Assembly: GCA_036260805.1 (NCBI GenBank)
Contig: DATALZ010000005.1
Span: forward strand, 39,136 to 103,135
Reading direction: 5' to 3'
DNA: 64,000 bases
Source of the DNA: Thermocaproicibacter sp036260805
GTDB taxonomy: Bacteria; Bacillota; Clostridia; Oscillospirales; Acutalibacteraceae
Positions 27,618-34,974 of this stretch are shown in pieces. The position numbers and the translations under genes are program-made. The notes under the pieces are model-generated. The model saw nothing but the letters and a program-made list of their open reading frames with translations. It was not told the DNA's origin and did not search any database. The first letter of the stretch is position 1; every line of letters starts with the position of its first letter.

Positions 27618-28493
27618 ATGATAGAATTCGCTCAATGGAATATGCGGCGGGAACTTTCAAATCTTTGGCAGGAGTGTTTTCATGACTCCAAACGGATTCC
27701 GAATTATTTCCTGAACAATTTTTTCTCTCCGCAGGATTGCCTGGTTTACCGTCTGGGAACGCAGATTGCCTCTGCGGTTTACCTTTTGCCGGCGCAGATT
27801 CTGTCGGGTGGAAAGACACTGCAGGCGCACTACATTTTTGCGGCGGCAACTTCGCCCCGGTTCCGCTCCCGCGGATATATGTCTTCACTGCTTGCCTACG
27901 CCGCTATAGCCGGTGCACAGCGGGGTGATCGTTTCTCCGCAGTGCTGCCGTCCGGTGAAAACCTTTACCGGTTTTATGCGGCTGCCGGCTATCTCGATTT
28001 CTTTCAGGTCAGGGAGCTTTCTGTTCCCGCGGAACGTCTGAGCAGTATTGCGGCTGCCGCCTCGAAAGGGCGCATCCTTTTTGACAGCGCACGGCTGAAT
28101 TCCCTGCGAAAAAGATATCTTTCCGAAAACGATGGCTCCATGTTCTGGAGCGACCGAATGTTTTACTATTCCGTTTCCATGAGTCAGGTCTACGGCGACC
28201 GGCTTGTCTGCGCGATGAAAGACGGAATACCTGCCTATGCTTTGTGCAGTACGGAAATCGGCGTTTGCTCCGTACTGGAATCGGCTGCCGAGAAAGATAC
28301 TTTTCCCACGCTTGCATCCGCGATTCTCCGGGAAGCGCCCGCGGCGGAATACCGCTTCCGTCTTCCTGCGGAGTCCGGGCTGTTCCCCGGCGAGGGAAAA
28401 ACCGTCCGGTTCGGCATGATAAAGCCGCTTGGCGGCACATTGATTTCCGACCTGAAACCGAACCATCCTTATCTTGGACTTACAATGGACTAA
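27618..28493 (+). CDS. GNAT-family N-acetyltransferase
   Basis: This 291-residue protein has a GNAT acetyl-CoA-binding core near residues 70-125 (HYIFAAATSPRFRSRGYMSSLL, then YRFYAAAGYLDF) and a C-terminal second domain, a layout like Eis-type acetyltransferases. The substrate is unknown. ATG 27618 is preceded by GAGGA at 9 bases. It stands between tmk and a DJ-1 gene in the same direction with short gaps, so it may share their message. Confidence 0.82.
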   Translation: MIEFAQWNMRRELSNLWQECFHDSKRIPNYFLNNFFSPQDCLVYRLGTQIASAVYLLPAQILSGGKTLQAHYIFAAATSPRFRSRGYMSSLLAYAAIAGAQRGDRFSAVLPSGENLYRFYAAAGYLDFFQVRELSVPAERLSSIAAAASKGRILFDSARLNSLRKRYLSENDGSMFWSDRMFYYSVSMSQVYGDRLVCAMKDGIPAYALCSTEIGVCSVLESAAEKDTFPTLASAILREAPAAEYRFRLPAESGLFPGEGKTVRFGMIKPLGGTLISDLKPNHPYLGLTMD

Positions 28494-28539
28494 CTTTTCA
28501 ACATAATACTAGAAACAGTTGATAACAGGAGGCATTCAT

Positions 28540-29076
28540 ATGATTTATGTATTTCTTGAAAACGGATTTGAAGAAGTGGAAGCTCTCGCTCCCATTGATA
28601 TTCTCCGCCGCGCCGGCGCGGAACTGGCAACCGTGGGGGAAGGCGGCCGCGTCGTCACCAGCTCCCATCATGTAAAGGTAACCGCTGATCTGGAAGAGAA
28701 CGAAATTTCGCTGGATGATATGGATATGGTCATCCTTCCCGGTGGGCCAGGAACAAAAAACCACGAAGATTCGCCTATGGTGCGCGCAAGCCTGAACTAT
28801 TGCGCAAATCATGACAAATATATCGCCGCAATCTGCGCGGCTCCGTCCGTCCTCGGTCATCTCGGGCTGCTCAAAGGCCACAGCGCCGTTTGTTTCCCCG
28901 GGTATGAGGATGAGCTGGATGCGGAGAAGGTTCTGCAGGACCCGGTCTGCGTCAGCGGAAAAATTATTACTGCCCGCGGGGCAGGCGTTTCCATTGAATT
29001 CGCCCTGAAGCTCGTTGAAGTCCTCTTTGGCGCAGAAAAGTCACAGGAAATCAGGAAGAAGATTCAATGTATATAA
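28540..29076 (+). CDS. DJ-1/PfpI/YajL-family protein
   Basis: This 178-residue cytoplasmic protein has the DJ-1 fold: MIYVFLENGFEEVEALAPIDILRRAG at the N-terminus with the acidic residue of the active site, VILPGGPGTKNHEDS in the middle, and the nucleophile Cys in AAICAAPSVLGHLG at about residue 101. The family acts on glyoxal-type carbonyls or as a chaperone; which applies here is unknown. AGGAGG precedes ATG 28540, so TTG 28519 is rejected. Its last 10 bases overlap the cyclo-ligase gene. Confidence 0.9.
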   Translation: MIYVFLENGFEEVEALAPIDILRRAGAELATVGEGGRVVTSSHHVKVTADLEENEISLDDMDMVILPGGPGTKNHEDSPMVRASLNYCANHDKYIAAICAAPSVLGHLGLLKGHSAVCFPGYEDELDAEKVLQDPVCVSGKIITARGAGVSIEFALKLVEVLFGAEKSQEIRKKIQCI

Positions 29077-29675
29077 AGAACATCCGGGAACTGAAAAAGG
29101 ACCTTCGGGCTCAGAGCCGCCAGTTTCGTGAGCGGCTGGATCCGGAGCAGAAAGCCTCTTTGGATGCAAAAATCCGCAGGCGGATGTTTGCCTTAAAAGA
29201 ATACGGCCGGTCGGGCATCATTTATTCGTATGTCAGCAAACCGCTCGAAGTGGACACTTCAAGATTGATTACAGAGGCGATGGCAGACGGCAAAAAGATA
29301 GCGGTTCCGCGCTGTCTGCCGGAAACGCTGGAAATGGAGTTTTTCAAAATTTCGTCTCTGAGCGATCTTGAAGCAGGCTGCTATGGCGTTTTGGAGCCGG
29401 ATCCACGGAAATGCCGCCGTATTCGAGATACCGAAAATGAGAATGCAGTCTGCATTGTGCCGGGATTAAGCTTTGATTCCCAGGGCTACCGGCTGGGCTA
29501 CGGCAAGGGATATTACGACAGATTCCTTGCAGATTTTAAGGGAATCACGGTGGGGCTGTGCTATTCCGGCTGCATCCGCTGGAATCTTCCGCACGGCTAC
29601 TATGACCGTCCGGTCGACATCCTTGTTACGGATAAGTTTATCCGCAGGATTACCGGCAGGCAGTCTGACCGCTGA
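29067..29675 (+). CDS. 5-formyltetrahydrofolate cyclo-ligase
   Basis: The enzyme converts 5-formyl-tetrahydrofolate to methenyl-tetrahydrofolate with ATP, returning folate to the one-carbon pool used by ThyX. It has 202 residues. Family hallmarks are KKDLRAQSRQFRERL at the N-terminus, CIVPGLSFDSQGYRLGYGKGYYDRFL near residue 130 (the conserved GxRLGxGxGxYDR motif) and the C-terminal PVDILVTDKF. ATG 29067 overlaps the DJ-1 gene by 10 bases, implying coupled translation. Confidence 0.93.
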   Translation: MYIKNIRELKKDLRAQSRQFRERLDPEQKASLDAKIRRRMFALKEYGRSGIIYSYVSKPLEVDTSRLITEAMADGKKIAVPRCLPETLEMEFFKISSLSDLEAGCYGVLEPDPRKCRRIRDTENENAVCIVPGLSFDSQGYRLGYGKGYYDRFLADFKGITVGLCYSGCIRWNLPHGYYDRPVDILVTDKFIRRITGRQSDR

Positions 29676-29692
29676 ATACAGGAGGACACTTT

Positions 29693-30970
29693 ATGAAAGA
29701 CGACCAGAATGTTGACCAGGAACACCAGAAACGGGTTCAGAATTTTCAGCTCCATATTCACGAAGACGGCGTGCAGGATTCCGAAGAATACCCGGATACC
29801 GTCATCAGCAGCTACAGTGACCCGCGTGAAGCACAGAAAAAGCGCGAAGTCCTTGCGGACGCTGCTTCGGCGGATCGTGCAAAGCTGGCGCATGAACTTC
29901 GCAGCGAGGAGAAAGGCAGAAAGAACAAGAGTTTTTTCCGTCTTGTCTGGTTTGCAATGGTGCTTATGGTTTCCCTGCTGATTGGGAAATATATGGTCTT
30001 CGGCATTAACGATATGCTCGCGGTTGGCAAGCAGCCGGTAAATATCACGGTGGACGTGCCAAAAAATGCGACGGCAGATCAGGTTGCGCAGCTCCTGTAC
30101 AAAAACGGCGCCATAAAAGACATCACTTTCTTCAAGCTTTATGGAAAACTGACGAAGGCTCCCAAAACATACGGCGGCGGCAGTTACCAGGTCACTACGG
30201 CAATGGATTATGAGGCGCTGATCAATTCCATTCAGTCGAACCAGAACCGTGTCGACACGGTTAAGGTAACCTTTACCGAGGGAATGAACGCGCTCGATAT
30301 TGCCGCGAAACTGGAGAAAAACGGAGTTTGCCCGGCAAAGGATGTGCTCAGCGCGTTTAACACAGCCAAACTGGACGAAAGCTACGATATGATAAGCGCC
30401 ATTACCAATACATCATCCCGCTATTATAAACTGGAAGGATATCTTTTCCCGGATACTTACGAATTCTTCAAGAACGAAGACCCTGTGTCGGTTGCCAAAA
30501 AGCTGGTGAGCAACTGCAATCAGAAGCTGACGAAACAAATGCGCGACAAAGCAAAGGAAGAGGGATATACGGTCGACCAGCTGGTGACGCTTGCATCCAT
30601 TATTCAGGCGGAAGCAGCCGATAAAGACGATATGTACAAGGTTTCATCCGTACTCCATAACCGCCTGAGCAGTAAAAAGGTCACGCTTCAGCACCTCGAC
30701 TGCGATTCCACTACCTTTTATCCTTACCGCCGGAAAGCCCTCATTCCTGCGAATATCCGCAATACTTATAAAAGCAAGTATGATACTTATACCGTTAAAG
30801 GGCTTCCCGCGGGGGCAATCTGCAACCCGGGAAGCGACGCGATAAATGCGGCGCTGAATCCAACCGATACAGATTACTATTATTTCTGCCATGATTCGAA
30901 AGGCAAGGCTTACTATGCGGAAACTTTGTCTGCACACGAAGCAAATCTCAAAAAAGCGGGGCTCAGGTAA
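29693..30970 (+). CDS. mltG: Endolytic murein transglycosylase MltG
   Basis: This membrane-anchored lytic transglycosylase cuts nascent glycan strands. It has 425 residues: a charged cytoplasmic segment of about 85 residues, one membrane helix (FFRLVWFAMVLMVSLLIGKYMVF), a LysM-like domain (VPKNATADQVAQLLYKNG), and the YceG catalytic domain with LEGYLFPDTYEF, LASIIQAEAADKDDM (the Glu of QAEA being the likely catalytic residue) and NTYKSKYDTYTVKGLPAGAICNPG. AGGAGG precedes ATG 29693. It overlaps the U32 peptidase gene by one base. Confidence 0.94.
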   Translation: MKDDQNVDQEHQKRVQNFQLHIHEDGVQDSEEYPDTVISSYSDPREAQKKREVLADAASADRAKLAHELRSEEKGRKNKSFFRLVWFAMVLMVSLLIGKYMVFGINDMLAVGKQPVNITVDVPKNATADQVAQLLYKNGAIKDITFFKLYGKLTKAPKTYGGGSYQVTTAMDYEALINSIQSNQNRVDTVKVTFTEGMNALDIAAKLEKNGVCPAKDVLSAFNTAKLDESYDMISAITNTSSRYYKLEGYLFPDTYEFFKNEDPVSVAKKLVSNCNQKLTKQMRDKAKEEGYTVDQLVTLASIIQAEAADKDDMYKVSSVLHNRLSSKKVTLQHLDCDSTTFYPYRRKALIPANIRNTYKSKYDTYTVKGLPAGAICNPGSDAINAALNPTDTDYYYFCHDSKGKAYYAETLSAHEANLKKAGLR

Positions 30971-32217
30971 TGCACACAATGAAATGGAACCTTACATCGG
31001 GCTTTCCGGAGCTGCTTTCTCCGGCGGGTGACCGCGAACGGTTGGAAGCGGACGTCCGGTTCGGTTCGGATGCGGTTTACCTTGCGGGCAAAGAATTCGG
31101 CATGCGCACCGCTTCACCGAACTTCAGCATGGATGACCTGGCATCTGCCGTGGAGTACGCTCACGCCGCCGGTGTTCGTGTATACCTTACCTGCAACAAT
31201 GTGATGCATAACGAAGACTGCACCGAACTGCCGGAATTTTTACGGCAGTTAAAAGATGCAGGAGTCGACGCAATGATTGTAACCGATTTCGGCGTTATGA
31301 ATCTTATCCAAAAGTATGCGCCGGGCATGGAAGTCCACATTTCCACGCAGGCGGGTGTTGCCAACTGGGCCGCGGCAAACGCATTTTATCAGCTGGGTGC
31401 AAAGCGCGTTGTGCTCGCCCGCGAACTCACCCTTGAGGAGATTGCCGAAATCCGGGCAAAAACTCCGAAAGATCTGGAGCTGGAGGCTTTTGTTCACGGC
31501 GCGATGTGCGTCTCGTTTTCCGGGCGCTGCCTTCTTTCCGAGTATTTTACGGGTCGCGACGCAAACCGAGGGGACTGCGCTCAGCCCTGCCGCTGGAAGT
31601 ATGCCCTCATGGAACAGACCCGCCCGGGACGGTATCTGCCGATTTCCGAGGATGACGAAGGCTCCTATATCCTGAATTCACGCGACCTCTGCATGGTGCG
31701 GCACATCCCCGAACTGGTGCGCGCGGGTGTCAGCAGCCTTAAAATTGAAGGGCGCGCCAAATCCGCCTACTATGCCGCGGTAACAACAAACGCCTACCGC
31801 CATGCTCTGGATGAATTTGCAAAGAATCCGAATGCTCCGCTCCCGGAGTGGGTTTCGCAGGAGCTTGAAAAAATCAGCCACCGCGAATACAGCACCGGTT
31901 TCTATTTTGGTAAAACTCCGGGTCAGGTTTACGAAAACGGCGGCTATGTACGCGGCTGGGAAGTAATTGCCGTCTGCGAAGGTATGGCAGGCGAATTTGC
32001 GGTGCTTACCCAGCGTAACCGTTTTTTCCGAGGAGACACTGCGGATGTTCTGGAGCCGGACGCCGTTCCGTTTGAGCTGCCGCTTAACGATCTGTTTGAT
32101 GAATATAAAAATCCTCTGGAATGTGCCAACCACGCAATGATGACCGTGCTGGTACGAACGGAACGCCCCTTGGCAAAAGGAGCTATTCTTCGCAAACGAA
32201 TCAATTCGGATGATTAA
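30970..32217 (+). CDS. U32 family peptidase-like protein
   Basis: This 415-residue protein begins FPELLSPAGDRERLEADVRFGSDAVYLAG and carries the U32 signature EAFVHGAMCVSFSGRCLLSEYFTGRDANRGDCAQPCRW near residue 175, with Cys residues that bind an iron-sulfur cluster. Characterised relatives (RlhA, TrhP) hydroxylate RNA rather than cut protein, so RNA modification is the better guess. ATG shares a base with the mltG stop. It matches the TrhP/YegQ-type single-domain length. Confidence 0.88.
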   Translation: MHTMKWNLTSGFPELLSPAGDRERLEADVRFGSDAVYLAGKEFGMRTASPNFSMDDLASAVEYAHAAGVRVYLTCNNVMHNEDCTELPEFLRQLKDAGVDAMIVTDFGVMNLIQKYAPGMEVHISTQAGVANWAAANAFYQLGAKRVVLARELTLEEIAEIRAKTPKDLELEAFVHGAMCVSFSGRCLLSEYFTGRDANRGDCAQPCRWKYALMEQTRPGRYLPISEDDEGSYILNSRDLCMVRHIPELVRAGVSSLKIEGRAKSAYYAAVTTNAYRHALDEFAKNPNAPLPEWVSQELEKISHREYSTGFYFGKTPGQVYENGGYVRGWEVIAVCEGMAGEFAVLTQRNRFFRGDTADVLEPDAVPFELPLNDLFDEYKNPLECANHAMMTVLVRTERPLAKGAILRKRINSDD

Positions 32218-32261
32218 AATTCCATCCGTATGGCAAAAATAGCCTTACGGGGGGATTTTTT

Positions 32262-33860
32262 ATGGCGAAACGCGCAGCCGCTTTATTTGTGGTGTTTATG
32301 CTCACCATGTTTCTCAGTGTACTTACCATCTTCCATCTTTCAAACGGTACAGAACTGGCAGAGGCCGCCGCTCAGCAGCAAACGTGCAAGGTAACGGTTG
32401 CCGCAACGCGCGGTACGATTTACGACTGCAGTCTGAATCCTCTTACGGGGGACGGCGGTGAAGAATTTGCCGCTTCTGTGGTTCCTACCATCGAAACTAC
32501 AAAGGCTCTCAATCAGGTCTTTTCTCCGTCTGAGATGCAGTCTGTGTACACAATCCTCACGGATGGGAAACCGTTCACCCTAAAGCTTCCCAAAAAAATT
32601 ACGGTGCCCGGAATTGACGTGTTCACCATCCAAAAACGTTATTCCGACCGCCAGACCGCAGTCCATACTCTGGGCTATCTTGACGGTTCCGGAAAAGGAG
32701 CTGCCGGCATTGAAAAGGCTTTCGACAGCCAGCTCAGTGCAGGGCAGGGGAAAATCACGGTTTCCTATCCCGTTGACGCGATGAACCGCGTCCTTTCCCA
32801 GCAGCAGAAGGTCATTTCCGATACGTCAAATCTGCAGAACAGCGGCGTTGTTCTGACTCTTGACAAGTCCATTCAAAACCTTGCGGAGCAGTCTGCATCA
32901 AAATATCTGAAAAAGGGCGCCGTCGTGGTGCTGGAAGTCCCGTCCGGAAAAATCCGCGCAATGGTGAGCCTGCCGTCTTTTTCTCCGAACAATGTGGCGT
33001 CCGTCCTCAATTCAGCGGATTCTCCGCTCCTGAACCGCGCAACGTCCGCCTACAGCGTAGGCTCCGTCTTTAAACTGGCCGCGGCCGCTTCTGCGCTGGA
33101 ATACGGGCTTTCCCCGGACGAATCTTATACCTGTACCGGCTCAATTGATGTTGACAAAGGTATTTTTCATTGCTTCGATTCCGAAAAGCACGGTAAAGAG
33201 AATATGAAACAGGCTATTGCAAACTCCTGCAACACTTATTTTGTCAATCTCATGCAGAAGGTTCCTCACGCAAATTTTCTTTTGATGACGCAGATGCTCG
33301 GATTCGGCCGTTCGTTCCAGATCGCCCCCGGCATGGCTTCGGATGCGGGCGTCCTGCCTGACCTGAAAAGCCTGGACATTCCGCGTGCTTTGGCCAATTT
33401 TTCATTCGGCCAGGGCGATCTGACCGCCACGCCGCTGCAAATCGCGGGTATGGTAAACGCAATTGCATCTGACGGTAATTTCACGCAGCCATATCTTTAC
33501 GAAGGAACCGTCAACGCGAACAGGCAGTTTACGCAAAAGGCCGAGCCGCAGAAAAGCACAAACGTTATGTCAGAAAAAACAGCGGCGCTCCTGCGTGATT
33601 TTATGAAAGCGTCTATTGATGTCGGTACAAGCAAAAAAGGCAAGCCGACTTACGGAACAGCGGGCGCAAAGACCGCCACCGCCCAGACGGGAAAGTATGT
33701 AAACGGTGTCGAGGCCGTCGAATCATGGTTTGCCGGATTTTATCCTTACGAAAAGCCAAAATACGTCATCGTGGTTTTCGCCGAGGGCGGCGACGGAGGC
33801 GGTACAACCTGCGGGCCGGTTTTCCGCGATATTGCGGACGGCCTATATAATATTTTGTGA
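32262..33860 (+). CDS. Class B penicillin-binding protein (transpeptidase)
   Basis: This 532-residue protein is anchored by an N-terminal helix (about 6-26) and has a short dimerisation domain beginning VAATRGTIYD, then a transpeptidase domain. Active-site motifs: SVFK (Ser268, Lys271), SCN (322-324), and KTAT (470-473) where KTG is usual. It crosslinks peptidoglycan. ATG 32262 follows GGGGGGA. It lies after mltG and the U32 gene, probably in one message. The size and short pedestal differ from division FtsI or sporulation SpoVD with PASTA domains; no PASTA domain is present. Confidence 0.88.
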   Translation: MAKRAAALFVVFMLTMFLSVLTIFHLSNGTELAEAAAQQQTCKVTVAATRGTIYDCSLNPLTGDGGEEFAASVVPTIETTKALNQVFSPSEMQSVYTILTDGKPFTLKLPKKITVPGIDVFTIQKRYSDRQTAVHTLGYLDGSGKGAAGIEKAFDSQLSAGQGKITVSYPVDAMNRVLSQQQKVISDTSNLQNSGVVLTLDKSIQNLAEQSASKYLKKGAVVVLEVPSGKIRAMVSLPSFSPNNVASVLNSADSPLLNRATSAYSVGSVFKLAAAASALEYGLSPDESYTCTGSIDVDKGIFHCFDSEKHGKENMKQAIANSCNTYFVNLMQKVPHANFLLMTQMLGFGRSFQIAPGMASDAGVLPDLKSLDIPRALANFSFGQGDLTATPLQIAGMVNAIASDGNFTQPYLYEGTVNANRQFTQKAEPQKSTNVMSEKTAALLRDFMKASIDVGTSKKGKPTYGTAGAKTATAQTGKYVNGVEAVESWFAGFYPYEKPKYVIVVFAEGGDGGGTTCGPVFRDIADGLYNIL

Positions 33861-33923
33861 TTTAGACATAATTTTGCTTGAAAATTCCTTTTCCCGTGAT
33901 AAAATGGCGTTGGGTGATGTGCT

Positions 33924-34436
33924 GTGGAAATCATTTATTCTCTTACGGCGCACGATTATGAAAAGGCTGCAAAAAATCTATTCAAAAACAGAAGAAAAAG
34001 CGTGGTTCAAAAGGCGCTTATTTTTCCTGCGGTGTATCTCATTGTCAGCGGTGCGATTGCCGCTATGTGCAGCTTATCCGCGGCATTTTGGATTTTTACA
34101 GGAGTCATGACGCTGGCTCTGTTTGGCATTTTGCTTTTTCTGGCTTACTCAAAACTGAAAAAAGCGGTAAAAGCCAAAATCCTGCAGACAGGCCCGCGGG
34201 CGCTTTACACCAAAATCAAGGTAACCGTCGACAGAAGCGAAATTTTGATTGAAACAAGCCGGGGAAAAACATCCGTTCCTTTAAGCGCGCTGAAAGACCT
34301 GGGAAAAGACCGCGAATTTGTGTATCTCGAATTTACCATGGGAGATATGCTGATTGTTCCGCTCAGGCTGGCGGAAGGGGACGTGGAGCAGTTTTATAAA
34401 GAGATTCAGTCGCGGTCTGTACATAAATCAGAATAA
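33924..34436 (+). CDS. YcxB-like membrane protein
   Basis: This 170-residue protein has a cytoplasmic start (EIIYSLTAHDYEKAAKNLFKNRR), two membrane helices (about 31-50 and 53-73), and a C-terminal soluble domain with the YcxB pattern (LYTKIKVTVDRSEILIETSRGKTSVPLSALKDLG...). Function unknown. GTG 33924 is used as start; GGGTGATG lies upstream and there is no better ATG. The SigA promoter of the next transcript begins just after its stop. Confidence 0.75.
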   Translation: MEIIYSLTAHDYEKAAKNLFKNRRKSVVQKALIFPAVYLIVSGAIAAMCSLSAAFWIFTGVMTLALFGILLFLAYSKLKKAVKAKILQTGPRALYTKIKVTVDRSEILIETSRGKTSVPLSALKDLGKDREFVYLEFTMGDMLIVPLRLAEGDVEQFYKEIQSRSVHKSE

Positions 34437-34439
34437 TAA

Positions 34440-34468
34440 TTGACATTTTTAGCTGGCTGGTTTATACT
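34440..34468 (+). promoter_or_regulatory. SigA promoter of the alaS leader
   Basis: TTGACA (34440-34445), 17 bases, TATACT (34463-34468): near-consensus, directly after the YcxB-like stop. Confidence 0.85.
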
Positions 34469-34474
34469 GAAAAA

Positions 34475-34720
34475 GTATTTTTAATGGAATAGTTAAAGGC
34501 ATAGAAGGGCAAAAAAGCCGTGATAACTCCGCCAAAGAGAGGAAACCCGAGGGTGAAAGGTTTCTGCGGTTGCTGCGCTGAAAGCCGGCCCCGAGCCCCG
34601 CACCGAAGAGGAGCGGCGTTCCCCGCGTTAAGGGATTCGAGCGGCGCCGCAGACGGCGCAATTTGGGTGGTACCACGGATTTTTCCGTCCCATAGGGGCG
34701 GGGAAGTCTTATTTTTTTGC
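34475..34720 (+). ncRNA. T-box riboswitch leader (tRNA-Ala responsive) with terminator
   Basis: The T-box core GGGTGGTACCACGG is at about 34664-34678, preceded by AATTT. Upstream is a stem I with AGAGAGGAAACC (about 34536), the GGGTGAAAGG bend and its complement GGTTTCT. Downstream, TTTCCGTCCC pairs with GGGCGGGGAA (34682-34706), followed by CTTATTTTTTT as terminator. Uncharged tRNA binding should favour the antiterminator and let alaS be read. The following alaS gene implies an alanine specifier; I could not fix the specifier codon. Confidence 0.9.
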
Positions 34721-34974
34721 AATCTTAAGGTTTTGTTTCAACATAAGAGAAAGCAGTTTCCGGCTTAAAACCGGGCATTTGGCGGGCAAATTCACCGGAA
34801 AAATAAAAATTTTGAAAAAGTTAGCCTCCAGAGGGAAACTTTTGGCCTCATTTGCGGGTATTATGGAAGGACTTTTTCATATGTACCGAATGATTCACCC
34901 GGTTATTGCAGGAACCGTATTCTCTTTATGAAACAGAATAAGCCGATTTAAGGCGGAATGGAGTAGAAAAGGAA
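34721..34974 (+). other. Long untranslated stretch between T-box terminator and alaS
   Basis: These 254 bases after the T-box terminator contain no credible gene. A weak hairpin-like segment with CTTTT/AAAAG-type complement lies near 34817-34880. Most T-box genes start much closer to the terminator. There may be a second promoter or further RNA structure; none is clear by eye. Confidence 0.4.

Noticed and set aside
34520..34768. Open frame of 82 codons in the alaS leader
   Set aside because: It lies inside the T-box RNA; its length reflects G+C-rich structure.
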